Below, piece after piece: positions 31,519 to 41,022 of a stretch of 64,000 nucleotides of DNA; positions within the stretch are counted from its first letter, which is position 1; every line of letters begins with the position of its first letter. Source of the stretch: Lachnospiraceae bacterium. GTDB lineage: Bacteria > Bacillota > Clostridia > Lachnospirales > Lachnospiraceae. The notes under the pieces are model-generated. The model was not told the DNA's origin. It searched no databases and worked only from the letters and a program-made list of their open reading frames with translations. A program made the position numbers and the translations under genes. The stretch spans positions 1 to 64,000 of the forward strand of contig JAILCX010000089.1 in NCBI GenBank assembly GCA_024690205.1, written 5' to 3'.

Positions 31519-32940
31519 ATGAATAAAATAGGACTTTTAAGAGTATCATCTATAGCCCTTACAACTTTAATAGCGATTTCTTCGTTGTCGGTCGATGCGT
31601 ATGCGCAGTCTTCTGTGCAGCTGCCTTCAGCCGGCATCGATCTTGTACTTGGCGACGGAACTTCGGTCAAGGATATAAAGGATTCAAGAGAGCAAAAGAA
31701 TTCTCCTAAAGCTGAAGAAAAAAGTACTTCATCAACATCACAGGATAGCTCATCGACAGCATCGCTTTCAAGCCAGACGGCTACAGCCACTGCAACATCG
31801 GCTCCCGTTAACCAGACAACTTCCCTTGCAGCAAGCTCTGAGGAAGTTGTTACTACGTCAGAGGACGGAACAATAGAGGTTAAAAAGGAAGCCATAGAAG
31901 CTCCGGTCGAAGAAAAGACGATCGAAGAAACAGCTGTTGCAAAGAGTGAGAAATCAGTTCCCGAAAAAGAACGTGAGATAGACGCCAAAAACGAGATAGA
32001 GCATTTTAAGAATCTGGTCATCGCCCAGGTCGATCACTACGTAAATGTACGTAAGGGACCTTCGGAGGATGAAGAGATAGTCGGAAAACTCTACGATGAT
32101 TCTGCAGGAGAACTGCTCGAAGAAACGGAAAACGGCTGGTATAAGATATCTTCAGGTTCATGTACCGGATATGTTAAAGCAGAGTTTTGCGTTACCGGAG
32201 AAGATGCTGTAGAACTTGCAAGAAAAGTCGGAAAAAGAGTTGCTACCGTAAATACTACGACCCTTTATGTCAGGGCTGAGCCCAGTTCTGAGGACGGAAC
32301 GGAAATATTGGGAATGGTTCCCGACGGAGAAGTTCTTTCCGTTCTTGAAGAACTCGACGGATGGGTCAAGGTCGATATAGAAGAAGGTCACGGATACGTA
32401 AGTCTTGACTATGTCAAGCTTTCAACGGAATTCGTAAGTGCCGAATCCAAGGAAGAAGAAGAAGCAAGACTTGCCAAGGAAGAAAGAGAACGTCAGGCTG
32501 CTATCGAAGCTGCTAACAAGGCCAGAAAGAACAGCTCTTCATCATCTTCGAAGAAGAATTCTTCAGGCCAGACGGTTTATGCTTCAGGCGGATCCGAACT
32601 TGGACGTGCGGTTGCCAACTACGGTCTTCAGTTTGTCGGTAATCCTTATGTATATGGCGGTTCTTCACTTACCAACGGAACCGACTGCTCGGGATTCGTA
32701 ATGAGCGTATACAAGAACTTCGGTGTTAATCTGCCTCACTCATCATCGGCAGACAGATCCGTAGGTTATGCGGTTGACGGATTATCAAATGCTCAGCCCG
32801 GAGACCTTATCTGCTACTCAGGTCACGTTGCTCTGTACATAGGTAACGGACAGATCGTACACGCTTCTACCAAGAAGACCGGTATCAAGGTATCCAATGC
32901 CGATTACCGTACGATACTTGCAATAAGACGTATATTCTAA
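31519..32940 (+). CDS. Secreted NlpC/P60 endopeptidase with two SH3 domains
   Basis: About 473 residues. A signal peptide (~1-28, ending DAYAQ) is followed by a Ser/Thr/Ala/Glu-rich low-complexity region to ~165, two bacterial SH3 domains (~167-230 with VNVRKGPSEDEEIVG, ~238-305 with LYVRAEPSSEDGTEILG), a coiled Glu/Ser linker, and a C-terminal NlpC/P60 domain. The catalytic Cys is in TDCSGF (~390), with His in SGHVALYIG (~436) and IVHAS (~448). It should cleave peptidoglycan stem peptides at the cell wall. The start is uncertain: ATG 31519 and TTG 31510 both lack a clear ribosome-binding site. Confidence 0.93.
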   Translation: MNKIGLLRVSSIALTTLIAISSLSVDAYAQSSVQLPSAGIDLVLGDGTSVKDIKDSREQKNSPKAEEKSTSSTSQDSSSTASLSSQTATATATSAPVNQTTSLAASSEEVVTTSEDGTIEVKKEAIEAPVEEKTIEETAVAKSEKSVPEKEREIDAKNEIEHFKNLVIAQVDHYVNVRKGPSEDEEIVGKLYDDSAGELLEETENGWYKISSGSCTGYVKAEFCVTGEDAVELARKVGKRVATVNTTTLYVRAEPSSEDGTEILGMVPDGEVLSVLEELDGWVKVDIEEGHGYVSLDYVKLSTEFVSAESKEEEEARLAKEERERQAAIEAANKARKNSSSSSSKKNSSGQTVYASGGSELGRAVANYGLQFVGNPYVYGGSSLTNGTDCSGFVMSVYKNFGVNLPHSSSADRSVGYAVDGLSNAQPGDLICYSGHVALYIGNGQIVHASTKKTGIKVSNADYRTILAIRRIF

Positions 32941-32950
32941 ATATCTAACG

Positions 32951-32985
32951 TATAACAGGACCCGGCTTGCCCGGGTTTTGTTATA
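32951..32985 (+). terminator. Rho-independent terminator after the NlpC/P60 gene
   Basis: Inner stem ACCCGG (32960-32965)/CCGGGT (32971-32976), flanked by an outer pairing TATAACA (32951-32957)/TGTTATA (32979-32985), with T's at 32976-32979. Confidence 0.75.
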
Positions 32986-33109
32986 CACAGATTTATCCAC
33001 ATATCCACTTAAAAATCTAAAAATTTAACCCGAATCCAAAGAATTGTTGCTAAACTAACCGAAATTTTATATAATTATTGTAAAATATACCAGGAAAGGG
33101 ATGATGCAC

Positions 33110-33637
33110 ATGAAATTCGTAATCGTAGGAAAGAACATTGATGTAACACCCGGATTAAAGAGCGCAGTGGAGGATAAGATTGGTAAGCTCGCCAAGTATT
33201 TTAACGAAGACACGCAGGTAAATGTAACATTAAGTGTCGAAAAGGATTCACAGAAGATCGAGGTTACAATCCCGGTCAAGGGAAGGATAATAAGATCGGA
33301 ACAGACCAGTTCCGATATGTACGTATCCATCGATCTTGTAGAGGAGATCATCGAAAGACAGTTAAAGAAGTATAAATCAAAGATAGTAGACAAGCAGGAA
33401 CGCAATTCCGCATTCAGACCCGAATTCATTGAAAAAGAGTTCGAAGATGAAGAAGAAGTAAAGATCATCAGATCAAAGAAATTTGATATAAAGCCCATGT
33501 ATCCCGAGGATGCCTGCATCCAGATGGAACTTCTCGGACACGATTTCTTTGTATTCTGCAATGCAGAGACCGATCAGGTAAATGTCGTTTACAAGAGAAA
33601 AGGCAATACCTACGGCCTTATCGAGCCTGAGGAATAA
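33110..33637 (+). CDS. hpf: Ribosome hibernation-promoting factor, long form
   Basis: About 175 residues with the two-domain layout of long HPF: an N-terminal S30AE domain (~1-100, starting MKFVIVGKNIDVTPGLKSAVEDKI) that binds the 30S decoding centre, and a C-terminal dimerisation domain (~118-175, KKFDIKPMYPEDACIQMELLGHDFFVFCNAETDQVNVVYKRK). The C-terminal domain pairs ribosomes into 100S dimers. The frame is open from 33101 (three ATGs within 12 bases); 33110 gives the family's usual N terminus with AGGAAAGGG upstream. Confidence 0.95.
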   Translation: MKFVIVGKNIDVTPGLKSAVEDKIGKLAKYFNEDTQVNVTLSVEKDSQKIEVTIPVKGRIIRSEQTSSDMYVSIDLVEEIIERQLKKYKSKIVDKQERNSAFRPEFIEKEFEDEEEVKIIRSKKFDIKPMYPEDACIQMELLGHDFFVFCNAETDQVNVVYKRKGNTYGLIEPEE

Positions 33638-33733
33638 CAGTTCGGTTTAGGCTGAACCTTACAACAAAATATGATATGATAAGGGTTGCACAAGATGCAG
33701 CCCTTTTTATGTGTTAGGGCCGGGCGGAGAAAA

Positions 33734-35620
33734 ATGTTACTTTTGATCTCATTTGCCGTAGCATTGACGGCTGTTTCAATAAAATATGAAAAAAAGCTTG
33801 TGGAAGCACTTCCGGTCACATTGGGAGCTTACGTGCTTATCCTTTATGTGCTTGCGCTTGTTGGCGCTTTATATGTAGCGGATTATGTGGGGCTTGTCAT
33901 TATCGCATCGGGGATTCTTTATACGATAGCAGATACCATAAAAAAGAAAGCCTCTGCAGATACGGATGATCCTTCGATAAAAGATACATCCGTGCCTTTT
34001 ATGATCGCACAAAAGTATAAGGATCATTCAATATGGGTATTTATATTCCTCATGGTCCTTATCTTCATCGGAGTAAGCAGCAAGCTTATAACGTGGTGGG
34101 ATGATTATAATTTCTGGGGAACGGATGTAAAGGCGATATTTTATACCGGAGGGCTTGCTGCCAAATACCAAAATGTAGCGCCCGAATTCGGCGATTATCC
34201 TCCCGGAACCCAGCTTGTTAAATGGATGTTTTTAAATCTCAAGCCCGGAAGTTTTGATGAAGGATTGATGTTTACGGGATATTATTTCTTTATATATTCA
34301 TTCCTTGCACCGATCCTCGGATATTTTGACAACAAAGGGATAAAAGGGATCGTATCTTCGATCATTTCCGGAGCATTGCTTTTTATCATGCCTTCATGCG
34401 TGGAAGCGTTCTATCTTGACGGATGCTGCGCGGATATCTGCATGGCTGTTGCTTTTGGAGTATTCCTGGTGACCGTTTTAAAACGGTATGAGAGTATAAA
34501 GAACGACACGGCGATACCGTTAAAAGAAGAAAGGTTTAATGTCGTCTCTTCTTCGGTGGCATTAAGCGTTATGATGCTAAGCAAGAATACTTCGTTCATA
34601 TGGCTTTTATATGCAATGGTATTTATGGCCGTTCTTGCTTTGATGAACTCCGATAAGTCGCAGGATAAAGGTGAAGCATCGGAAAGATTTAAAAAGAATA
34701 TAAAGACAATTTTTGGTTACTTTGCACTCCCTTGCATGGCATTTGCTTCGTGGCTTGTATTCTGTCTTTTGAACAAAAGAGTAGCAAGATCAACGGTCGG
34801 AGCACTTACCATGGTATCTTCGGGTACCGAAATGCCGGATAAGGGTCGTGAGCTCATATCTGCTTACGTCAAAGCGTTTTTATCATACCCGATGCACAGA
34901 TATCAAAATGCGATCGTGGATATCTCGCCGCTTGCATTTTGGCTTATCGTAACTTTGGCATTTATTCTCTTTGGAGTTTTCAAACTGATCGATAAAAAAG
35001 AGTGTATATTCCTTTCGTGTTTTGCATTTGCCGGAGGTGCGGTTTTTTATCTTATAGATCTTATCTGTCACCTTACGGTCTTTTCGACCGAGATGCAGTA
35101 TCTTGATCCTTTTGCGATGGTATCTTCGATCGAAAGGTACAGTTCGCCTTTTACTTTCGGAATGATCATGCTGATCCTTTATGTCCTTTTTGCCAAAGGT
35201 GTGAATTGGAAAAAAGCGGCTTTTGTTGCTGCCTTTGTCATCCTTTGCGCTGATCTTACATCCGTCGCCAGAGGTTTTTGGACATACAGGAATGATATCG
35301 ATAATGTACTGGCCGAACGTAACGCTCTTGTTGATAACGATATACTGATGCTTTGGAATAAAACCATTCTGCTTTCGAACAACGCCGATCCCATGATGGA
35401 TGACAATGCTCATTATGACGGATCGAGGATCCTTTATGTCAGGGATTCATCAGATGTCAGCTGGATATCACATGCATATATTAGTTATTATATGTCACCT
35501 GTTTCAATGGTTTTTGATTATACCGATCTTAGTGATGTGGATATGGATGTTTTAAAAGCAAGATCTTCCGAGCTTCATGCAGGATACGTATATGTGGGAG
35601 GAGATCTTTATGAGAATTAA
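33734..35620 (+). CDS. Polytopic membrane protein, probable GT-C-type glycosyltransferase
   Basis: About 628 residues, roughly a dozen hydrophobic segments from the N terminus to ~520 and a soluble C-terminal tail. The first large loop has WWDDYNFWGTDVKA and GDYPPGTQLVKWMF, the acidic-pair loop expected of GT-C glycosyltransferases that use polyprenyl-phosphate sugars. No exact family recognised. The start at 33734 has GGCGGAG just upstream; the frame is open from 33686 without one. It overlaps the gtrA start by 11 bases. The pairing with GtrA, a proposed lipid-linked sugar flippase, supports a role in decorating the cell envelope. Confidence 0.65.
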   Translation: MLLLISFAVALTAVSIKYEKKLVEALPVTLGAYVLILYVLALVGALYVADYVGLVIIASGILYTIADTIKKKASADTDDPSIKDTSVPFMIAQKYKDHSIWVFIFLMVLIFIGVSSKLITWWDDYNFWGTDVKAIFYTGGLAAKYQNVAPEFGDYPPGTQLVKWMFLNLKPGSFDEGLMFTGYYFFIYSFLAPILGYFDNKGIKGIVSSIISGALLFIMPSCVEAFYLDGCCADICMAVAFGVFLVTVLKRYESIKNDTAIPLKEERFNVVSSSVALSVMMLSKNTSFIWLLYAMVFMAVLALMNSDKSQDKGEASERFKKNIKTIFGYFALPCMAFASWLVFCLLNKRVARSTVGALTMVSSGTEMPDKGRELISAYVKAFLSYPMHRYQNAIVDISPLAFWLIVTLAFILFGVFKLIDKKECIFLSCFAFAGGAVFYLIDLICHLTVFSTEMQYLDPFAMVSSIERYSSPFTFGMIMLILYVLFAKGVNWKKAAFVAAFVILCADLTSVARGFWTYRNDIDNVLAERNALVDNDILMLWNKTILLSNNADPMMDDNAHYDGSRILYVRDSSDVSWISHAYISYYMSPVSMVFDYTDLSDVDMDVLKARSSELHAGYVYVGGDLYEN

Positions 35621-36062
35621 GCTTCCCCGGTTTTTAAAATTTGCGATGTCTTCGGGAACTTCCGCGCTTATAGATATGGGCGTTTTTTCTTTTGTCTGCT
35701 TCCTTTTAAGGGACAAAGGACTGGGGCCCGTCTACCTTACCGTCGCAACGGTTACGGCAAGGCTTATTTCAGCATCGTTTAACTATACCGTTAATTATCT
35801 GCTTGTATTTAAGTCAAAGGAGACGGTTTTAAGCACACTTCCCAAGTATGCGGTAAATTCCGCATGCATCATGTGCGCAAGCTCGTTCCTTGTAAGCACC
35901 ATTCATCCGCTTGTGAGCAAAGGGCATCCATTTATTGCAGCTAATGAACTGTGCGTTAAAATACCGGTTGACATAACTTTGTTTTTCATAAACTACCTGA
36001 TCCAGAGCCGCCTTATCTACAAGGCCCCCAAAACCCAAATGGACCCTAGGGGACGGGGTTAG
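35610..36062 (+). CDS. GtrA-family membrane protein
   Basis: About 150 residues, four predicted membrane helices, with the GtrA pattern FLKFAMSSGTSALIDMGVFSFVCF at the start and VTARLISASFNYTVNYLLVF in the middle. GtrA proteins are thought to move undecaprenyl-phosphate-linked sugars across the membrane. The start at 35610 has GGGAGGAG upstream. The last residues (MDPRGRG) and the stop codon are supplied by the dispersed repeat at 36041-36070, so the native C terminus has probably been replaced or extended. Coupled to the GT-C-like gene. Confidence 0.85.
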   Translation: MRIKLPRFLKFAMSSGTSALIDMGVFSFVCFLLRDKGLGPVYLTVATVTARLISASFNYTVNYLLVFKSKETVLSTLPKYAVNSACIMCASSFLVSTIHPLVSKGHPFIAANELCVKIPVDITLFFINYLIQSRLIYKAPKTQMDPRGRG

Positions 36063-36070
36063 AGGTTCAT
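36041..36070 (+). repeat. Dispersed REP-like repeat, copy 2
   Basis: Matches 9533-9561 (GGACC, GGGACGGGGTTAG, GGTTCAT blocks in the same order). It overlaps the 3' end of gtrA and provides that gene's TAG stop codon (36060-36062). Confidence 0.75.
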
Positions 36071-36112
36071 AGCGGACCGGAAAACCGACGCAGTAAGATA
36101 GGAAAAAACCAG

Positions 36113-36691
36113 ATGAATCTAAGGATCGACAATACGAATATCAGTGCCGAAAAAGCAACCGCAATGATAAAGGATCGCTTTAACCTTAAGGACAAGGGGA
36201 TAAATGAAATGAAGAACATGATAAAGCTTGAGGAGGTTCAGACGGATGAGCTTCCTCTGGTTCATAAAATGCAGGTGGAAAGCTTCATGCCTTTGTACGA
36301 AAAGTATCATGATGAGGGCTCGCCTGCCATAGAAACACTCGAAAGGATACAGAAAAGAGCGCAAAGACCGAACCGGAAATACTTTTTCATCGTGTATAAC
36401 GGAGCCAGGGTCGGGGTTATCAATCTCGGACATAACGATCCCGATGAAAAGAAGGTATCTTTCATAAGCCCCATCTTTATCCTGCCTAAGTATCAGGACC
36501 GCGGGATAGGCTATGCAACTATCATGAAATCATTCGAATTGTATCCCGAGGTAGATACATGGAAACTCGATACCATTTTGCAGGAACCCGGGAACTGTCA
36601 TCTTTATGAAAAATGCGGGTTTAAAAGGGTCGGGGAAGAGCATCCCGTAAATGATGCCATGACTCTCATAGATTACGAGTATAAAAGATAA
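36113..36691 (+). CDS. GNAT-family acetyltransferase
   Basis: 192 residues as called. The GNAT fold spans ~37-190: IKLEEVQTDELPLVHKMQ as strand 1, ISPIFILPKYQDRGIGYATIMKS as the acetyl-CoA-binding motif A (Q/R-x-x-G-x-G/A form), then CHLYEKCGFKRVGE as motif B. Substrate unknown. Two starts are possible: 36113 (AGGAAA 7 bases upstream) and 36209 (AAGGGGA 8 bases upstream); the later one begins exactly at the domain. The longer form is listed because its extra residues look coding. Confidence 0.85.
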   Translation: MNLRIDNTNISAEKATAMIKDRFNLKDKGINEMKNMIKLEEVQTDELPLVHKMQVESFMPLYEKYHDEGSPAIETLERIQKRAQRPNRKYFFIVYNGARVGVINLGHNDPDEKKVSFISPIFILPKYQDRGIGYATIMKSFELYPEVDTWKLDTILQEPGNCHLYEKCGFKRVGEEHPVNDAMTLIDYEYKR

Positions 36692-36712
36692 TAAAAGCAT
36701 ACGTTATTATAA

Positions 36713-36741
36713 TTGTAATAGCGTTTCTACTATGATATAAT
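36713..36741 (+). promoter_or_regulatory. Promoter of the butyrate operon
   Basis: TTGTAA (36713-36718), 17-base spacer, TATAAT (36736-36741). It implies a ~110-base 5' leader before the thl start at 36857, in which I see no clear riboswitch. Confidence 0.8.
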
Positions 36742-36856
36742 AAACAATGCGCATGACAAAATTTTAACAAACATTCTTTTGCAGTCGAGAAACGTTGATT
36801 TTCAAGGCTTTTGGCTGCAGGACAATGATCACAAAGAGATATGGAGGGAACTAAAA

Positions 36857-38053
36857 ATGAGTAGAAATGTAGTGATTGCAAGCGCATGCCGTACAGCTAT
36901 AGGCACAATGGGCGGTTCGCTTTCGACAACTCCCGCAGCGGAGCTCGGAGCCATCGTTATCAAAGAAGCAGTAAAGAGAGCGGGAATCAAACCCGAAGAT
37001 GTTGAACATGTTTACATGGGATGCGTTATACAGGCAGGTCTCGGACAGAATGTTGCACGTCAGGCTTCATTAAAGGCAGGACTTCCCATCGAGACACCCG
37101 CCGTTACATCAAACGTTGTCTGCGGTTCAGGTCTTAACTGTGTTAACCAGGCAGCACAGATGATCATGGCAGGAGATGCTGATGTTGTAGTTGCTGGTGG
37201 TATGGAGAACATGTCAATGGCTCCTTTCGCACTTCCCAACGGACGTTACGGATACAGAATGACATGGCCCAGCCAGTCAAAGGGTGCGTTGGTAGATACA
37301 ATGGTCAACGATGCACTTTGGGATGCATTCAATGATTATCACATGATCACAACTGCAGATAATGTAGCTAAGCAGTGGAATCTTACAAGAGAAGAGCTCG
37401 ATGAGTTCGCATTAAAGAGTCAGCAGAAGGCTTGTGCCGCTATCGAAAACGGTGCTTTCAAAGCCGAGATCGTTCCCGTAGAAATAAAGAAAAAGAAAGA
37501 GACAGTTGTATTTGACACTGATGAAGGCCCCAGAGCAGGATCTACCATCGAAGGATTACAGAAGCTTAAGCCCCTTAATCCCGACGGAGTGGTAACTGCA
37601 GGTAATGCTTCAGGAATCAATGACGGTGCTGCCGCACTCGTTATAATGTCCGAAGAAAAGGCCAAGGAACTCGGTGTTAAGCCTATGGCTAAGTTCGTAG
37701 CCGGAGCTTTGGCAGGTGTTGATCCTTCCATCATGGGTATCGGACCTGTTGCAGCAACAAAGAAGGCTATGGCTAAGGCCAACTACAAGATCGAAGATTT
37801 CGATATCATCGAGGCAAACGAGGCTTTCGCAGCTCAGTCGGTTGCAGTAGGAAAGGATCTCGGAATCGATGTTGACAAGCAGCTTAATCCCAACGGAGGA
37901 GCTATCGCATTAGGACATCCCGTAGGAGCTTCAGGAGCAAGAATCCTCGTAACACTGCTTCACGAGATGCAGGCAAAGGGTGCCAAGAAAGGTCTTGCAA
38001 CTCTTTGTATCGGTGGTGGAATGGGTTGTGCTACCATCGTTGAAATGGACTAA
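36857..38053 (+). CDS. thl: Acetyl-CoA acetyltransferase (thiolase)
   Basis: 398 residues, normal thiolase length. The acylated Cys is in [16 protein letters not shown] (~90), the catalytic His in [16 protein letters not shown] (~350), and the second Cys in [14 protein letters not shown] (~385). It condenses two acetyl-CoA to acetoacetyl-CoA, the first step of butyrate formation. The start at 36857 has GGAGGG 8 bases upstream; an in-frame TTG at 36779 is rejected. First gene of a six-gene operon with gaps of 15-35 bases. Confidence 0.96.
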   Translation: MSRNVVIASACRTAIGTMGGSLSTTPAAELGAIVIKEAVKRAGIKPEDVEHVYMGCVIQAGLGQNVARQASLKAGLPIETPAVTSNVVCGSGLNCVNQAAQMIMAGDADVVVAGGMENMSMAPFALPNGRYGYRMTWPSQSKGALVDTMVNDALWDAFNDYHMITTADNVAKQWNLTREELDEFALKSQQKACAAIENGAFKAEIVPVEIKKKKETVVFDTDEGPRAGSTIEGLQKLKPLNPDGVVTAGNASGINDGAAALVIMSEEKAKELGVKPMAKFVAGALAGVDPSIMGIGPVAATKKAMAKANYKIEDFDIIEANEAFAAQSVAVGKDLGIDVDKQLNPNGGAIALGHPVGASGARILVTLLHEMQAKGAKKGLATLCIGGGMGCATIVEMD

Positions 38054-38080
38054 TGCAAATATATAAATAAGGAGACAAAA

Positions 38081-38911
38081 ATGGAATTTGTTTTATATGA
38101 AGTTGAAGGTGCCGTTGGTATCATCACCATCAACAGAGAAAAGGCATTAAATGCTCTTAATTCACAGGTCCTTGATGAACTTAATGCTACACTTGATGCT
38201 GTAGACCTTCAGAACGTAAGATGCCTCATCTTAACAGGCGCAGGCGAAAAGAGTTTCGTTGCAGGTGCCGACATAGGAGAGATGAGCGCTCTTACAAAGG
38301 CAGAAGGTGAAGCTTTCGGAAAGAAGGGTAATGATGTATTCCGTAAGCTCGAGACATTCCCCATCCCCGTTATCGCAGCCGTTAACGGATTTGCACTCGG
38401 CGGAGGATGCGAGATCTCAATGAGCTGTGACATCAGGATCTGTTCAGAGAACGCAGTATTCGGTCAGCCTGAGGTGGGTCTTGGAATCACACCCGGATTT
38501 GGCGGAACACAGCGTCTTGCAAGACTTGTCAGCCCCGGAATGGCTAAGCAGATGATCTATACAGCCCGCAATATCAAGGCTGATGAAGCTTACAGGATCG
38601 GACTTGTTAACCAGGTTGTTAAGGCTGAAGTTAACGAAGCCGGCGAAGTTACCGTAAGCGCAAAGGATGCTCTTATTGCAGCGGCAAAGAAGATGGCTTC
38701 AGGGATCGCACAGCAGGCTCCCATCGCTGTACGTAACTGCAAGAAGGCTATCAACGACGGACTTCAGGTTGATATGGACAAAGCTATAGTTATAGAAGAA
38801 AAACTCTTCGGTGACTGCTTTGAGACAGAAGACCAGAAGGCCGGAATGGGCAACTTCCTTGAAAAAGATAAGGAAAAGAAATTAAAGGTAGTTCCTTTCC
38901 AGAACAAATAA
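38081..38911 (+). CDS. crt: 3-Hydroxybutyryl-CoA dehydratase (crotonase)
   Basis: 276 residues, crotonase fold, with oxyanion-hole segments SFVAGADIGEM and ALGGGCEISMSCD, and the two catalytic glutamates expected near 117 and 137 (GGGCE and GQPEVGLG). It dehydrates 3-hydroxybutyryl-CoA to crotonyl-CoA. About 15 residues longer than clostridial Crt because of an insertion near 185-198 (VVKAEVNEAGEVTVSAKDAL). Second gene of the operon, with Shine-Dalgarno AAGGAG. Confidence 0.95.
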   Translation: MEFVLYEVEGAVGIITINREKALNALNSQVLDELNATLDAVDLQNVRCLILTGAGEKSFVAGADIGEMSALTKAEGEAFGKKGNDVFRKLETFPIPVIAAVNGFALGGGCEISMSCDIRICSENAVFGQPEVGLGITPGFGGTQRLARLVSPGMAKQMIYTARNIKADEAYRIGLVNQVVKAEVNEAGEVTVSAKDALIAAAKKMASGIAQQAPIAVRNCKKAINDGLQVDMDKAIVIEEKLFGDCFETEDQKAGMGNFLEKDKEKKLKVVPFQNK

Positions 38912-38933
38912 ATCATTTATAAGGAGAAAAGAT

Positions 38934-39806
38934 ATGAAAGTTGGAGTAATAGGCGCAGGAACAATGGGTTCCGGAATCGCACAGGCATTTGCACAGTGTG
39001 ATAAGGTTGATACCGTATACCTTTGCGATATCAAGCAGGAGTTTGCTGACGGTGGTAAGGCTAAGGTTCAGAAGTCTATGGATAAGCTCGTTTCAAAGGG
39101 CAAGAAGACTCAGGAAGAAGCTGATGCCATCATGGCTAAGTTCAAGACAGGTCTTAATGACATCTGTACGGATGCTGACCTCATCGTAGAAGCAGCATTG
39201 GAAGTTATGGATATAAAGAAGGAATGCTTTAAGAATCTCATGGAGAACATCGTAAAGAATCCCGATTGTATCTATGCATCAAACACATCATCTCTTTCAA
39301 TCACAGAGATCGGTGCAGGACTTCCCAAGCCCGTTGTTGGAATGCACTTCTTCAATCCCGCACCCGTAATGAAACTCATCGAGGTTATCGCAGGTGCAAA
39401 CACGCCCGATGACGTTGTTAAAAAGGTTATCGAGATCTCAGAAGATCTCGGAAAGACACCCGTTAAGGTTAACGAGGCTCCCGGGTTCGTTGTTAACAGG
39501 ATTCTTATTCCCCTTATCAACGAAGGTATCTTCGTTTACTCAGAGGGTATCTCTGATATCGAGGGTATCGACTCAGCAATGAAGCTCGGTGCCAATCATC
39601 CCATGGGACCTTTGGAGTTGGGTGATTACGTAGGACTTGATATCGTACTTGCCATCATGGATGTTCTTTACAAGGAAACAGGCGACTCTAAGTACAGAGC
39701 ATGCCCTCTCCTTCGTAAGATGGTACGTGCAAAGAAGCTCGGCGTTAAGACCGGTATCGGTTTCTACAACTACGCTGACGGTGGCAAGGTGCCTACTGAC
39801 AAGTGA
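38934..39806 (+). CDS. hbd: 3-Hydroxybutyryl-CoA dehydrogenase
   Basis: 290 residues. N-terminal NAD-binding GVIGAGTMGSGIAQAFA, catalytic His in VVGMHFFNPAPVMKLIEVI, and C-terminal domain starting near VNEAPGFVVNRILIPLINEG. It reduces acetoacetyl-CoA to 3-hydroxybutyryl-CoA. Third gene of the butyrate operon, 22 bases after crt with an AAGGAG ribosome-binding site. Confidence 0.97.
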   Translation: MKVGVIGAGTMGSGIAQAFAQCDKVDTVYLCDIKQEFADGGKAKVQKSMDKLVSKGKKTQEEADAIMAKFKTGLNDICTDADLIVEAALEVMDIKKECFKNLMENIVKNPDCIYASNTSSLSITEIGAGLPKPVVGMHFFNPAPVMKLIEVIAGANTPDDVVKKVIEISEDLGKTPVKVNEAPGFVVNRILIPLINEGIFVYSEGISDIEGIDSAMKLGANHPMGPLELGDYVGLDIVLAIMDVLYKETGDSKYRACPLLRKMVRAKKLGVKTGIGFYNYADGGKVPTDK

Positions 39807-39841
39807 TCATAATTATTTAAATATATGGAGGAACGATAATC

Positions 39842-41008
39842 ATGGATTTTACTTTACCCAAAGAACATGAGATGGCGAGACAGCTTTTTAAGGATTTCGC
39901 CGAGACTGAAGTAAAGCCGCTTGCACAGGAGATCGATGAGGAGCACAGATTCCCCAGAGAGACAGTAGACAAGATGGCAAAGTACGGCTTCATGGGTATT
40001 CCCGTACCCAAGGAGTACGGCGGACAGGGTTGTGACACACTTACATATGCTATGTGTGTTGAGGAACTGTCAAAAGTTTGCGGTACTACAGGTGTTATAG
40101 TTTCAGCTCATACATCACTTTGTGTTGATCCCATCCTTACATTCGGTACGGAAGAGCAGAAGCAGAAGTACGTAGTTCCCCTTGCAAAGGGCGAAAAGCT
40201 CGGAGCATTCGGACTTACAGAGCCCGGTGCAGGAACAGACGCTCAGGGTCAGCAGACCAAGGCCGTATTAGACGGTGACGAGTGGGTACTTAACGGATCT
40301 AAGTGCTTCATCACTAACGGTAAGGAAGCTGACATATATGTCATTTTTGCAGTTACCGGAAAGATCGAAAAGCGCGGTAAGATGATGAAGGAGATCTCAG
40401 CATTCATCGTTGAAAAGGGAACACCCGGATTCACATTCGGAACCAAGGAAAACAAGATGGGTATCTGCGGTTCTTCAACTTACGAGCTTATCTTCACGGA
40501 TTGCCGTATCCCCAAAGAGAATCTTTTGGGACAGCAGGGTAAGGGCTTCAACATTGCCATGCATACCCTTGACGGCGGACGTATCGGTATCGCTTCACAG
40601 GCTCTCGGACTTGCAGAGGGCGCTCTTGAAACAACTATCAACTACGTTAAAGAGCGTAAGCAGTTCGGTAAGTCTATCGGAGCTTTCCAGAATACTCAGT
40701 TCCAGCTTGCTGACATGGCTACCAAGGTTGAGGCAGCCAAGCTCCTTGTTTATAAGGCAGCAAGAAAGAAGGATGAATATAAGGCTAATCCCAAGGTTTC
40801 TTATTCGTTCGAAGCAGCTCAGGCTAAGCTCTATGCCGCTGAAGTAGCTATGGAAGTTACTACAAAGGCAGTTCAGCTCCACGGTGGTTACGGTTACATC
40901 AAGGAGTACGACGTAGAGAGAATGATGCGTGACGCTAAGATCACAGAGATCTATGAAGGAACCAGTGAAGTTCAGAGAATGGTTATCTCTGCTCAACTGT
41001 TGAAGTAG
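39842..41008 (+). CDS. bcd: Butyryl-CoA dehydrogenase
   Basis: 388 residues, acyl-CoA dehydrogenase fold. FAD/substrate motifs are GAFGLTEPGAGTDA and CFITNG, and the catalytic base Glu lies in IYEGTSEVQRM (~371). It reduces crotonyl-CoA to butyryl-CoA. With EtfAB it forms the electron-bifurcating Bcd-Etf complex in clostridia, coupling NADH oxidation to crotonyl-CoA and ferredoxin reduction. Gene order bcd-etfB-etfA supports that complex. Confidence 0.96.
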   Translation: MDFTLPKEHEMARQLFKDFAETEVKPLAQEIDEEHRFPRETVDKMAKYGFMGIPVPKEYGGQGCDTLTYAMCVEELSKVCGTTGVIVSAHTSLCVDPILTFGTEEQKQKYVVPLAKGEKLGAFGLTEPGAGTDAQGQQTKAVLDGDEWVLNGSKCFITNGKEADIYVIFAVTGKIEKRGKMMKEISAFIVEKGTPGFTFGTKENKMGICGSSTYELIFTDCRIPKENLLGQQGKGFNIAMHTLDGGRIGIASQALGLAEGALETTINYVKERKQFGKSIGAFQNTQFQLADMATKVEAAKLLVYKAARKKDEYKANPKVSYSFEAAQAKLYAAEVAMEVTTKAVQLHGGYGYIKEYDVERMMRDAKITEIYEGTSEVQRMVISAQLLK

Positions 41009-41022
41009 GAGGAATTGACACA

